52,510 bases of DNA from CAYLZN01 sp964387935 (lineage in GTDB: Bacteria; Acidobacteriota; Vicinamibacteria; Vicinamibacterales; JAFNAJ01), in the NCBI GenBank assembly GCA_964387935.1, contig CAYLZN010000005.1, positions 1 through 52,510 of the forward strand. The letters run 5' to 3'. Within the stretch, counting starts at the first letter, position 1, and each line of letters begins with the position of its first letter. Under the pieces are notes generated by a model. That model worked only from the letters and a program-made list of their open reading frames with translations, ran no database searches and was not told the DNA's origin. Shown here piece after piece: positions 41,601 through 49,573 of the stretch. The position numbers were made by a program, and so were the translations under genes.

Positions 41601-43074
41601 CTGGCGCCACCTGAATCCCGCCGTGTCGTGCGCCCTCAAGTTCGTGGCGACCGACGGCGTGGACATGGTGTGCCTGGGCGGGGTGAACGCCGGGGCCACG
41701 CGACTGCACGTGTCGGACGGCTGCGGCGGCACGGGCGCGGCCAAGCGCACCGACCAGAAGCACGCCGGCGTCCCTGCCGCGGCGGTCCTGCCGTCGGTGC
41801 ACGACGTCCTGGTCGAAGAGGGCGTGCGCGACCTCGTCGAGATCAGCGTGGACGGGGGGATCCAGACCGGGGAGCAGGCCCTCAAGCTGATGCTGCTCGG
41901 GGCGGATCGCGTCGGCTTCGGCACCACGGTCCTCATGGCCCTCGGCTGCGCGATGCTGCGACAGTGCCACCTCGCGGGTCCGCATCCCGGCGACCCCACC
42001 GGCGGACGACGCCAGGGCTGCACGACGGGCGTCGCCACCCAGGACCCGACACTCGTGGCGCGCTTCGCGGGACACTCCCACCACGTTACGCGCTATCTGC
42101 GGCTCGTCGCTGCCGACATCCGTGGCTGCATGGCGCAGCTCGGGATCCGGCGGCTGGCCGACGTGATCGGGCGCCGCGACCTGCTGGAGCGCCGTGCCGA
42201 TCTGCACGGCAAGGCCGCGTCGATCGACCTGGGCCACCTGGTCGGCGCGCCCCCGCGCCGCGTGCAGGAGCGACAGCTCGACCGGCAGCGGCAGCTGCAC
42301 GTGCCGCCCCCGCGCGTGCGCGAGGAAGAGGCCGCAGCGCGCGCGATCGACGGCGACGAGGTCGAGATCGTCCAGCGCCTGACGAATGCCGACCGCTGCG
42401 TCGGCGTGACCGCGGCTGGCCTGCTGGCGAGGCGGTTCGGCGATGCGGGTCTGCCGCGTGGGCGGATCCTCATGAAGCACCGCGGGGCCGCCGGGCACTT
42501 CTACGCGGCTTACGCCGTGCCGGGCCTGGAGTTCCACCTGTCGGGGACCGCGGCCGACTCGTGCTTCACGGCGGCTTACGGCGGTCGCCTCGTGATCACG
42601 CCGGATGCCGACGAGCGCGCCTCGGGCCTGACCCTGGTGGGCAACACCTTCGCGTACGGGGCCCGGTTCGGAACCGCCTTCATCGCGGGCCGGGCAGGCA
42701 ACCGCTTCGGCGTGTGCCTGCGCAGCAGCCATGAAGGCCCGGGTCCACGACTCGTCGTCGAGGGCGTGGCCGCCAACGCGTTCCAGTACATGACGGGCGG
42801 GGTGGCCCTCGTACTCGGCAGCACGGGATTCAACCTGGGGGCCGGCATGACCGGGGGCACCGTCTACCTGCTGGACCACGACCCCGCGATGCTCAACACG
42901 GACTACGTGGCCGCCGGCCCGCTCGGGGCCGACGACGAGGCGACCGTGCACGACCTGCTGGAGCAGCACGTCGCCGCCACCGGGAGCGAGGGAGGCCGGG
43001 CGCTGCTGCAGGCGTTCGCGCCGTCCCGTTTCGTGCGTGTCGGGACTCGGCTGCGGCCCGAACCAGTGGAGTGA
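38605..43074 (+). CDS. gltB: Glutamate synthase large subunit, variant
   Basis: The 1489-residue protein keeps the GltB order: an N-terminal glutaminase domain with nucleophile Cys18 (EHAACGIGF, after a 17-residue propeptide), a central domain, the FMN-binding synthase barrel (KPGKGGQLPGRKVSPRIA, SDGCGGTGAAKRTDQKHAG) and a C-terminal beta-helix (about 1290-1489). It makes glutamate from glutamine and 2-oxoglutarate. The [3Fe-4S] ligands are Cys1115, Cys1121 and Cys1139. The last interval is 17 residues where E. coli has four, so an insertion of about 13 residues (AGPHPGDPTGGRRQ) lies in the cluster loop. No small subunit (gltD) is adjacent; it may use ferredoxin. Family certain, partner unknown. 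Confidence 0.92.
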   Translation: MSGRGHSPQLSSREHAACGIGFLASRKGVAERALVEMALALCHQFDHRGAPGHGAGLLLDIPWALLLDRFPEHARVIAQRDVALGMFFLPFESRQRQLCVENIEDLASLAGADVLGWADVPFNVEALPPGSSARRTAPVVRQALFRRPPGLGEEAWFACRYLLRLALDEVLSSTVTAEFAVSSLSNRTVSYRGLAQLSRIAELFPDLRDEHFASRFALFHSRYSTNTTTAWRRAQPFWVLAHNGEISTIRGNVAWMHAIGQDLVRRLVERHPTLKRIAARVSSVICSGGSDSANLDDMLIALIAGGLSMSQGLLALLPEAPSMTRAEPALGEFHEAMGVLLGACDGPAAIVACDGEFAVAHLDRNGLRPLWMSTSRHYALAASEMTGTLDLGPLESRRIFGPGDTATVNLLTGEVLFTEEVHQVLARQRFAKPAVATGGQSCEAVPPHATDLRRLQVAFNMTADDLDVVLAPLMTGGALAVGSMGDDTPPAALLDAWPRRPEDYFKLRFAQETSPPIDPIRDAWVFESDVALGDRSGLWNEPTGSLYSFPHRVLSRGQVGWLERQPGVVRVDLTMPASDKEVALGAGIATTVEAALQVARRASVLVLSDRGVSEERIALPVLRVVSRLHEAIVTAGIRHRVGLVADAGVWDVHHCALLVALGADAVCPWLGSLTAADREDVYLSGVRKGFVEAMSMAGVTPASAYCGAKLVEAIGLDPAFVEGEFPGVPSHLGGLGVEVLDREWLAFHARAFQQGDVAPVEVGEFRYRRGGRPHANSPDVVRALHEAAGLAKGARRGSARSTMADSARAYEQFRAVVSGREPHTILDLLRFRDAQPVSLDEVEPEEFVLWRFMVPGMSEGALSEPAHRAVARAMNVLHRFCRRRFARAHVPAPPGMGPFANSGEGGFEKSRVGRADGNRSIQYAGARFTVTPMTAARADEAEIKFAQGAKPGKGGQLPGRKVSPRIAHQRGCVAGFELVSPPVNHNLYSIEDVKLMIESWRHLNPAVSCALKFVATDGVDMVCLGGVNAGATRLHVSDGCGGTGAAKRTDQKHAGVPAAAVLPSVHDVLVEEGVRDLVEISVDGGIQTGEQALKLMLLGADRVGFGTTVLMALGCAMLRQCHLAGPHPGDPTGGRRQGCTTGVATQDPTLVARFAGHSHHVTRYLRLVAADIRGCMAQLGIRRLADVIGRRDLLERRADLHGKAASIDLGHLVGAPPRRVQERQLDRQRQLHVPPPRVREEEAAARAIDGDEVEIVQRLTNADRCVGVTAAGLLARRFGDAGLPRGRILMKHRGAAGHFYAAYAVPGLEFHLSGTAADSCFTAAYGGRLVITPDADERASGLTLVGNTFAYGARFGTAFIAGRAGNRFGVCLRSSHEGPGPRLVVEGVAANAFQYMTGGVALVLGSTGFNLGAGMTGGTVYLLDHDPAMLNTDYVAAGPLGADDEATVHDLLEQHVAATGSEGGRALLQAFAPSRFVRVGTRLRPEPVE

Positions 43075-43240
43075 GGCGATCCGGGGCCACGTGATAGGAT
43101 CACCTTGTCGGTCCCGCCCTGCTCACGACCTCTTCCGTCATTCTGTCGTGATGTCTGCGGCCGGGGCTCGACTGTGCCGTGGGCGCCCCGGGATAGGGAA
43201 GCCGTGCGGGCCGGGGGACGGACCCGGGTGCAGGAGGACC

Positions 43241-43468
43241 ATGGTGAACCGCGCAAGACCGACTCAGAACAAGCGCGAGCGAGAGCGCGCCAAGCAAGAG
43301 AAGCAGAAGCAGAAGGCCGCGCGCCGCGCCGAGGCAAAGGACCGTCGTGCGACCAAGGCTCCCCGCGCTCCGGGGGAAGACCCCGACATCGCCGGCATCG
43401 TGCCCGGCCCCCAGCCATCCCCCTGGGAGGATTTCGGTCTCGAGCCCGAGGCCGACGACAAGGCGTGA
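43241..43468 (+). CDS. Small highly charged protein of unknown function
   Basis: The ATG at 43241 follows CAGGAGG, so translation is credible. The 75-residue protein has a Lys/Arg/Glu/Ala-rich helix (NKRERERAKQEKQKQKAARR) and an acidic, Pro-rich tail ending PSPWEDFGLEPEADDKA. It may bind nucleic acid or ribosomes, but no known family comes to mind. It is monocistronic and converges with the DUF5916 gene 15 bp away. Confidence 0.7.
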   Translation: MVNRARPTQNKRERERAKQEKQKQKAARRAEAKDRRATKAPRAPGEDPDIAGIVPGPQPSPWEDFGLEPEADDKA

Positions 43469-43483
43469 CGTCGCAGGGGCCCG

Positions 43484-45754
43484 CTACCGCAGCACGTCGA
43501 ACAGGTAGCTGTATTTGACGATCACGCTCCGGCCCACCACGCGGTCGGAGTCGTCGACCCGCATGCCTTCGAGGGTCTGCGTGTCGTTGAACACGATGAA
43601 CAGCCCGGTGTTCGCCGACTGCAGCCACCCGAACCGGAGGTTGCTCGACCACACCTCCGCCCGGTCGTTGTACTGCAGGAGCGCCTGAGCGTAGATCCGC
43701 GGCGTGAACGAGTAGGACACGCGGGCGCGCGCGAGGTTCGTCACGAACGCGCCGCCTGGCAGGTCCACGTCGTTGCGGTTCCAGGCCAGGCTCGTATTGA
43801 ACGCGTCGCCGACGCGCACGGTGGCGCTGGCCGTCGTCGCGACGCGCGATCCCCCGAAGAACCCACCGGCATTCATGCGCCCCTCCACCGAGACGGGCGC
43901 CGCGCGGTTGGTGAAGGCGACCAGCTGCGCTTCGGTGTGATCGTAGGTGCCAGGAGGCACGACGACGTCCGGGTAGATGTCGAAGGACTCGAGCAGTCCC
44001 TCCCGCGTGAAGTTGACGCCGGTGTGGACCTCATGGCCCTTGCGCCAGGCCCAGTGGTTGTCGACGTGCAGGAAGCCCGTCTCCTGGAAGCCGTCGAAGT
44101 CCCAGTAGCTGCGGTAGGAGACGTGCGGACGCAGTTCCAGGAACCCGAAGCGGTTGTCCTGGAGGCGGATCGTCCGGTAGATGCCGAGGTCGACGTTGCG
44201 ATAGTCGTCGCGCGCGAGGAAGCCGACCTCGGGGTTGAACGCGTCGCCAACCTCGGCGTAGCTGCCGCTCACGCGTAGTCCCTCCGACTGCCACTGTCCC
44301 CCGAGGCCGAACGCGTGCTCGCGGCCGGAGGCCCCGGGCGTGCTGGTCCTGGAGGCGAAGCCCTGCACTGTGCCCCCGCGGCCGATGCCGGCCCGCGCAT
44401 CGAACGCATACGTCTGCCCGTAGTCGTCGTCGCCAGCCAGGTGGCCGGTCGCGGACCGGTTCGTGAACAGCCCGCCGACGCTCGAACGATTCGGCAGATC
44501 CTGGCTGACGCGGACGACGGTGAAGTTGTTGGCGGACACCGTCGTGTCGAAGTCCTCGGCGCTGGCGGTCTGCAGGTTCAGCAGGCCGACGTTGACGCCG
44601 CCGACCTTGCCCGTGAGGCGCCCGCCGCCGCGGATGGGTATCGGCGACCCGTCGTCGTCGATCCCGATCCGCCGGCTGAAGAACAGCTCGATCTCGCTCG
44701 GCTCGCCGGCGGAGAAGACGCCCGCGTTCTCGAGGAAGAACGGCCGCTTCTCCGGATAGAACAGGTTGAAGCGGTCCAGGTTGATCTGCTCCTCGTCCAC
44801 CTCCACCTGCGCGAAGTCCGTGTTCACCGTGAGGTCGAGGGTGAGGCTCGGGGTGATGCTCCATTTGGCGTCCACGCCGGCGTCGAAATCGTTGCTGCGA
44901 TCCGTATCGCTCTCGTCGATGGTCGAGCCCAGCGCGTAGGGCGAGATCTTGAGGTTCCGCTGGGGCGGCACGGCCAGGCCCGTGAGGGCGCCCGCGTCCA
45001 CCAGGCGATACAGGTTGTACTGGCGGTCGAGTGGCGCCCAGTACGTCCGTTCGTTGCGCTTGCGGATGTTGCGCTGGAAGTTCACCGTCCACGTGTCCGC
45101 GCCCGCCCGATACCGGAGCGTCTTGAACGGGATCGCGAACTCCGCGCTCCAGCCGAAGTCGTCGACCACCGTGCGGACCTCCCAGGCGGCGTCCCAGTTC
45201 AGGTTGAACCCGCCCCCCGAGCCCGACTGCTGCCTCATGGCGCCGCCGTTGCCGCCCTCGCCCTCTCGTGTCACCTGGCCGTCGTACTCGATGCCCGCCG
45301 GGTTGGTGCCGAAGACGAAGCCGCTCTGACCGTCGCGGAACGTGTCCAGGATGATCTGGAAACTGTCGGTGTCGTCGAGCGACGCATCGCGCCTGCTGTC
45401 GGACGCTTCGATCGCCGCCGGGGTGCGGTCGTAGCAGACGACGCCGACGTAGAGCGTCGAGTCGGTGTAGACGACGCGCACCTCGGTGCGCTCGGACGAT
45501 GGCTGTCCGGCATCCGGCGTGGTCTGCCAGAAGCCGTGGTGGGGCTGCGCGTGCTGCCAGACCGGGTCGTCGATGACGCGGCCGTCCAGTTCCGGGCCGA
45601 CCTGCACCCGCGCGGCGCTCGCGGTCGGGCGTGCCGGGACCGGCGCCTGACCGGCGGCTGCCAAGGCAGAGCGCGACGGCGGGGCGATTACCGCCGCCAT
45701 CGTCGCGATGCACACGAGCGTGCGTGCAGGCCACCTCCTCGTGCGATCGCTCAT
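43484..45754 (-). CDS. Outer-membrane DUF5916 protein with N-terminal CBM9-like domain
   Basis: The 756-residue exported protein has a signal peptide, a carbohydrate-binding-like domain (about 48-240: VQVGPELDGRVIDDPVW ... WSAEFAIPFKTLRYR) and a long C-terminal beta-barrel (about 265-756: DFAQVEVDEEQINLDRFNLFYPEKRPFFLENAGVF), ending in an aromatic-rich strand. DUF5916 proteins are outer-membrane proteins common in Bacteroidota and Acidobacteriota; the role is unknown but may be polymer uptake. Its ATG overlaps the stop of the upstream S10 peptidase, which indicates translational coupling. Confidence 0.87.
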   Translation of the reverse strand: MSDRTRRWPARTLVCIATMAAVIAPPSRSALAAAGQAPVPARPTASAARVQVGPELDGRVIDDPVWQHAQPHHGFWQTTPDAGQPSSERTEVRVVYTDSTLYVGVVCYDRTPAAIEASDSRRDASLDDTDSFQIILDTFRDGQSGFVFGTNPAGIEYDGQVTREGEGGNGGAMRQQSGSGGGFNLNWDAAWEVRTVVDDFGWSAEFAIPFKTLRYRAGADTWTVNFQRNIRKRNERTYWAPLDRQYNLYRLVDAGALTGLAVPPQRNLKISPYALGSTIDESDTDRSNDFDAGVDAKWSITPSLTLDLTVNTDFAQVEVDEEQINLDRFNLFYPEKRPFFLENAGVFSAGEPSEIELFFSRRIGIDDDGSPIPIRGGGRLTGKVGGVNVGLLNLQTASAEDFDTTVSANNFTVVRVSQDLPNRSSVGGLFTNRSATGHLAGDDDYGQTYAFDARAGIGRGGTVQGFASRTSTPGASGREHAFGLGGQWQSEGLRVSGSYAEVGDAFNPEVGFLARDDYRNVDLGIYRTIRLQDNRFGFLELRPHVSYRSYWDFDGFQETGFLHVDNHWAWRKGHEVHTGVNFTREGLLESFDIYPDVVVPPGTYDHTEAQLVAFTNRAAPVSVEGRMNAGGFFGGSRVATTASATVRVGDAFNTSLAWNRNDVDLPGGAFVTNLARARVSYSFTPRIYAQALLQYNDRAEVWSSNLRFGWLQSANTGLFIVFNDTQTLEGMRVDDSDRVVGRSVIVKYSYLFDVLR

Positions 45755-47316
45755 TGCGTGACCCCGGCGGTCTCCTTGGCCGTGGCCCGGACGAACGACG
45801 CCAGGTCGCGCTTGGCCTGCGCCAGGGCCGGCGTGCTGACATACATCATGTGGCCGCTCTCGTAATGGGCGAAGTGGATGCGCCTGCTCAGGGCGCCGCT
45901 CGTGTCGAGGTGCGACATCGTGTACTGGGCGCTGAAGTAGTCCGTCGCGCCGTCATAGTACCCCTCCAGGACCAGCACCTCGAGGTACGGGTTGCGGGTC
46001 ATCGCCCCGCGCAGGAGTTCGCCGACGCGCACCTGCGGATCCTGCCGCCACGGTCGCACGTTGCCCCAGATGAAGTACTTGTCGTCGGTGTCCCACTTCA
46101 GCTCGCTGCGGAAGTAGTCGTTGACCGTGGCGCCGAACGGGCCGTTCCAGGCCTCCATCGCCGGGTCGAACTCGATGCTCTCGCCGCCGGCGTCCCGGTC
46201 CGTGCCCGTGTAGCGGCTGTCCAGCCGCCCGACCGTGAGTCCGCGATCGCGCAGCAGCTCCTTCCGGAACCGGCCCATGTCCACCCGGAGGTTGTTGCGC
46301 AGCACGAACTCGGGCGAGAGGCCCGTGAGGCGCGCAATCTGCCTGGCCGTGGCCTCCCGCTCCGCGGCCGGGAGGAGGCCCCCCTTCGCGAGCGCCAGCT
46401 GGTAGTCGCCCATCACGAATCGTTCGGCCTCGGCGAGCACGTCCGCGAGCGGTCGTCCCTGCAGGTCGGCTGGCAGCTTCTTGTGGTACCAGGCCGTGGC
46501 CGTCTGGTGGGGAAGGCGCGTGGCGAAGCCAAGGTCGTCCCCGCGCTCGAGGCCCAGGTTGGTCATCGACACGAGGATGACCCCGTTGAAGAACATCTGG
46601 TGGCGGCTCTGCAGGTCGTTGACGAGGCCCGAGGCGCGCGTCGTCCCGTAGCTCTCGCCGATCAAATACTTCGGCGACTTCCAGCGCCCGTACCGACCGG
46701 TGAAGAGGCGGATGAAGTCGCCCATCGCCGTGATGTCCTCGGTGACGCCATGGAACTTGTGCGGGTCTTCGCCCGGCGCCATGCGTGAATAGCCGGTGCC
46801 GACGGGGTCGATGAAGACGATGTCGGCGACGTCGAGGATCGAATGCTCGTTATCGGTCAGACGGAACGGCGGGCGGAGCATGAACCCGGCCTCGTCGTAG
46901 ACGACGCGGCGCGGGCCGGTGAAGCCCATGTGCATCCAGACGGAGGCCGTGCCGGGACCGCCATTGAAGGAGTAGATGATCGGCCGGCGCGCGAGGTCGG
47001 TCACGTTGTCGCGCGAGTAATAGACGTAGAACATGCTTGCGATCGGCCTGCCCTGGTCGTCAGGGACGAGCAGGGTGCCCGTTGTCGCGGTGTAGGCCAC
47101 CGGCTGGCCGTCGATCCGGATGGTGTTGCGCGTGACCTGGGCCTTCTCCTGAAGGGCCTGCGGCGTCGGCGTCTGGCGGGCCTCCGATCCGGGAGCCGGG
47201 TCGCGGCGCGGCGTCCGTGCCTGCGCCTCAGGGGACTGGGCGACGGCAGGCAGGGAGGTCGTGGCGAGGAGGGCCAGCGCGAGGCCCGTGCAGAGCGCGA
47301 TGTGCCGCCTGGTCAT
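45751..47316 (-). CDS. Secreted serine carboxypeptidase (S10 family)
   Basis: The ATG at 47316 with GGAGGA upstream begins a clear signal peptide (MTRRHIALCTGLALALLATTSLPAVAQ). The 521-residue protein has the S10 triad: Ser in LIGESYGTTRASG, Asp in GYYDGATDYFSAQ, and His in YESGHMMYV. It removes C-terminal amino acids from peptides outside the cytoplasm. The start is a choice: an upstream in-frame ATG at 47340 would add eight residues before the signal peptide. The ribosome site is caught in a small hairpin. It overlaps the DUF5916 gene by 4 bp. Confidence 0.92.
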   Translation of the reverse strand: MTRRHIALCTGLALALLATTSLPAVAQSPEAQARTPRRDPAPGSEARQTPTPQALQEKAQVTRNTIRIDGQPVAYTATTGTLLVPDDQGRPIASMFYVYYSRDNVTDLARRPIIYSFNGGPGTASVWMHMGFTGPRRVVYDEAGFMLRPPFRLTDNEHSILDVADIVFIDPVGTGYSRMAPGEDPHKFHGVTEDITAMGDFIRLFTGRYGRWKSPKYLIGESYGTTRASGLVNDLQSRHQMFFNGVILVSMTNLGLERGDDLGFATRLPHQTATAWYHKKLPADLQGRPLADVLAEAERFVMGDYQLALAKGGLLPAAEREATARQIARLTGLSPEFVLRNNLRVDMGRFRKELLRDRGLTVGRLDSRYTGTDRDAGGESIEFDPAMEAWNGPFGATVNDYFRSELKWDTDDKYFIWGNVRPWRQDPQVRVGELLRGAMTRNPYLEVLVLEGYYDGATDYFSAQYTMSHLDTSGALSRRIHFAHYESGHMMYVSTPALAQAKRDLASFVRATAKETAGVTQ

Positions 47317-47322
47317 GGCGAA

Positions 47323-47337
47323 TCCTCCAAAGGAGGA
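47323..47337 (-). promoter_or_regulatory. Hairpin covering the S10 gene's ribosome site
   Basis: In the message, TCCTCC-TTT-GGAGGA pairs all six bases of the ribosome-binding sequence with a copy of its complement 9 nt before the ATG at 47316. The 3-nt loop is tight; a structural role is possible but untested. Confidence 0.45.
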
Positions 47338-47366
47338 CATTATGCGGAAAAACCGGGAGGCTGCGC

Positions 47367-47372
47367 TATCAT
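47367..47372 (+). promoter_or_regulatory. Candidate -10 box (TATCAT) for the M19-like gene
   Basis: TATCAT ends 28 nt before the ATG at 47401. A -35 box is not clear. The position is in line with other -10 candidates in this window. Confidence 0.35.
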
Positions 47373-47400
47373 TCGCGGTCGAATCCCCAAGGAGCCACCC

Positions 47401-48534
47401 ATGACGTCACCGCTCGACCGGCGCGAGTTTCTCGAGGCGACAGCAGGGGCGGCGCTCGTTCCCGCCCTGGCAGGACTGGGCGTGCGGACGGGCAACGCGC
47501 AAACGCCGGCGCCGATGCGAGGGGTGACGCCTTCCGAGGTCGATGCCTTGTTCGACCGCAGCATCGTGTTCGACGCGCTGTCGGCGGATCAGGACTGGGA
47601 TGCCGCTACCTTCGAGGCGGCCCGGGCCTCCGGGCTGACCGCGATCCAGACGAGCCTCGCGAACCGCAACTTGCAGGTCGCGCTCCGTGACCTGGCCCGC
47701 TGGCAGGCGCTGTTCGACAAGCACCCCGACCGTCTGTTGAAGGCCACCCGGGCGTCCCATTTCGCCGATGCCCGGAAGACCGGGCGCATCGCCGTCGTCC
47801 TCGGGTTCCAGAACGCCACGATCGTCGAGAGCGACGTCAAGAACCTGGAGACGCTGTACGAACTGGGCACGCGCTGCATCCAGCTGACCTACAACGCGCG
47901 CAACCTGCTCGGTGACGGGTGCACCGAGCGCACCAACAGCGGCCTGTCCGATTTCGGGGTCCGCGTGGTCGAGCGCATGAACGAGCTTGGCATGGTCGTG
48001 GACCTCTCGCACTGTGGCGAGCAGACGTCGCGCGACGGGATCGCGCTGGCGAAGCGGCCGCCCGCGTTCACGCACACGGTGTGCAAGGCGATCCACGATC
48101 ACGTGCGAGGCAAGTCGGACGAGCTGCTGAAGGCCCTGTCCGACAAGGGCGGGGTGACGGGGATCACTGCCCTCGGTTACTTCGTGGGGCCCACTGCACA
48201 GACCGGCCTCGAGGACTACTTCCGGCACATCGATCACGCGGTGAAGGTGTGCGGGATCGATCACGTGGGACTCGCTTCGGACTACGCGATCCGCGGCATC
48301 ATGGCCACGCACACACGCGAGTCGTGGTACGTGCCCCGGCTGACTTCCTTCAAGCCCGTCTACAACGTGCGGTGGCCGCCGAACATCGCGGAGCTCGACC
48401 CGCCCGGCCGATTCCGGGTGATCGCGCAGGGTCTGGGGAAGCGGGGCTACACGACGGCGCAGGTGGAGAAGATCATCGGGGGCAACTGGGCGCGGTACTT
48501 CGGAGACACCCTGGGGTCAGGTCTTTACATTTAG
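47401..48534 (+). CDS. M19 (renal dipeptidase)-family protein, Tat-exported, altered metal site
   Basis: The ATG at 47401 follows AAGGAG. A twin-arginine-type signal (DRREFLEATAGAALVPALAG) leads into a dipeptidase fold with the family blocks CIQLTYNARNLLGDGCTERTN, VVDLSHCGEQT, FTHTVCKAIHDH and GIDHVGLASDY. The family's N-terminal zinc motif HxD is absent: the spot reads FDALSADQDWD. It may have lost binding of one zinc or be inactive. The last seven residues (LGSGLYI) and the stop are supplied by the inverted-repeat element at 48513, so the natural C-terminus has been replaced. Confidence 0.82.
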   Translation: MTSPLDRREFLEATAGAALVPALAGLGVRTGNAQTPAPMRGVTPSEVDALFDRSIVFDALSADQDWDAATFEAARASGLTAIQTSLANRNLQVALRDLARWQALFDKHPDRLLKATRASHFADARKTGRIAVVLGFQNATIVESDVKNLETLYELGTRCIQLTYNARNLLGDGCTERTNSGLSDFGVRVVERMNELGMVVDLSHCGEQTSRDGIALAKRPPAFTHTVCKAIHDHVRGKSDELLKALSDKGGVTGITALGYFVGPTAQTGLEDYFRHIDHAVKVCGIDHVGLASDYAIRGIMATHTRESWYVPRLTSFKPVYNVRWPPNIAELDPPGRFRVIAQGLGKRGYTTAQVEKIIGGNWARYFGDTLGSGLYI

Positions 48535-48702
48535 CGGTTTGCGGGGGGCGGGCGGTGATACGACCGCAGCCCAACGCGAAAAGTAAATACNNNNNNNNNN
48601 TATGCGGACCCCCCGGGGGTTCTTTTTTTTATTTTTTCTTTGTGGGCGCCGGGGGCGTGTACACCCACCCCACCAAAACGAAAAATGTAAAGACCTGACC
48701 CC
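48513..48702. mobile_element. MITE/REP-like element with 20 bp terminal inverted repeats
   Basis: GGGGTCAGGTCTTTACATTT (48513-48532) is matched exactly in inverted orientation at 48683-48702. Between them is a GC-rich hairpin-forming left half, a 10-N gap, and a T-rich right half. No transposase is encoded. It lies between, and enters, the ends of two convergent genes. Confidence 0.65.
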
Positions 48703-49556
48703 TCCAGCACCCACCGCACCGCCCGTACAGACAGGCTGTTGCCGACCAGCGGCCAGGCCGCCCGGGGCGACATCGACGCCGGCAGACGGTAGGCCTCCGG
48801 GAAATCGAGCAGCCGCAGGATCTCCCGTGGGGAGAATCGCCGGAGCCCAACCGGTGTCCGCAGGTACGACCCGCTTCGCACGAACGATCGCCCGTACGCC
48901 GAGGTGAAGCACGACGTGCACGCCGCAGGATCGTCGGCGTCGACGATGTGAAGGGCGCGCGCGTATCGCGCGGTGATTCCGGGATCCACCCACAGCGCCG
49001 GATCCGGCTCCACGTCCAGCATCTCCGCCACCCGACGGGCATGGCCTGCCTTGGCGGGCCACGGCGGCAGCGGCTCCAGCCCCGCCAGCATGTAGAAGCG
49101 CTGACGCCGATTGGGGAGCCCCAGCTCGGTCGGGCACAGCACACACTCCCGGACGTGGTAGCCGGCGTGCGCGAGCGCCTCGCGCAGCGCCACATGCCCG
49201 CGCGATCCCACGAACCCGGGCACGTTCTCGAGCGCGACGCGGCGCGGGCGCACCTCTCCGATCCGTTCGAGCAGGGTGAGAAACCCGCGCGCCCGAGGAT
49301 CCTCGAGATCGCGCCGATGCCCGCGCATCGTGAAGGGCGTGCAGGGCGGCGACATCCACCACAGGTCCGCGCCCCAGTCACGCCATCGCCGTGCCGGTAT
49401 CGTTTCGACCGCACGCGGCTCCACCGGATGTGCGAAGTTCAGTCGATAGACCTCGAGCGCCTTCAGGCTCTGGTCAACGGCCGCGACGACGTCCGCGTCA
49501 GAGCCAAGCGCCGCCGCGCATCCCCCGAGGCCGCAGAAAAGTTCGAGGACCGTCAT
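48531..49556 (-). CDS. Dnmt2-like C5 cytosine methyltransferase, 3' end altered by a repeat and a gap
   Basis: The ATG at 49556 gives a protein with all key C5-methyltransferase motifs: I (ELFCGLGG), IV (SPPCTPFT, catalytic Cys), VI (ALENVPGF), VIII (NRRQRFYML), and X (VGNSLSVRAV). The blocks SPPCTPFTMRG and CPTELGLPNRRQRFY, and the short target region, resemble the Dnmt2/TRDMT1 group more than restriction-type enzymes, so tRNA may be its substrate. The residue after catalytic Cys is Thr instead of the usual Gln. No restriction gene is adjacent. After motif X the frame runs into the inverted-repeat element, through ten Ns, to a stop at 48531; the true C-terminus is uncertain. Confidence 0.82.
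   Translation of the reverse strand: MTVLELFCGLGGCAAALGSDADVVAAVDQSLKALEVYRLNFAHPVEPRAVETIPARRWRDWGADLWWMSPPCTPFTMRGHRRDLEDPRARGFLTLLERIGEVRPRRVALENVPGFVGSRGHVALREALAHAGYHVRECVLCPTELGLPNRRQRFYMLAGLEPLPPWPAKAGHARRVAEMLDVEPDPALWVDPGITARYARALHIVDADDPAACTSCFTSAYGRSFVRSGSYLRTPVGLRRFSPREILRLLDFPEAYRLPASMSPRAAWPLVGNSLSVRAVRWVLEGSGLYIFRFGGVGVHAPGAHKEKIKKRTPGGSAXXXXVFTFRVGLRSYHRPPPANR
48591..48600. other. Assembly gap (10 N)
   Basis: Ten undetermined bases inside the inverted-repeat element; hairpins or repeated copies elsewhere in the genome probably broke the assembly. Confidence 0.95.
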
Positions 49557-49573
49557 GGGACGAGTCACCTCGC

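Noticed and set aside
39121..42969. Very long open frame on the minus strand opposite gltB
   Set aside because: It is an antisense shadow produced by the codon bias of a GC-rich gene; it lacks start signals and family features.
43075..43240. Extension of the small charged protein upstream to 43037
   Set aside because: The strong ribosome site and charged N-terminus point to the ATG at 43241; upstream translation overlaps gltB and looks random.
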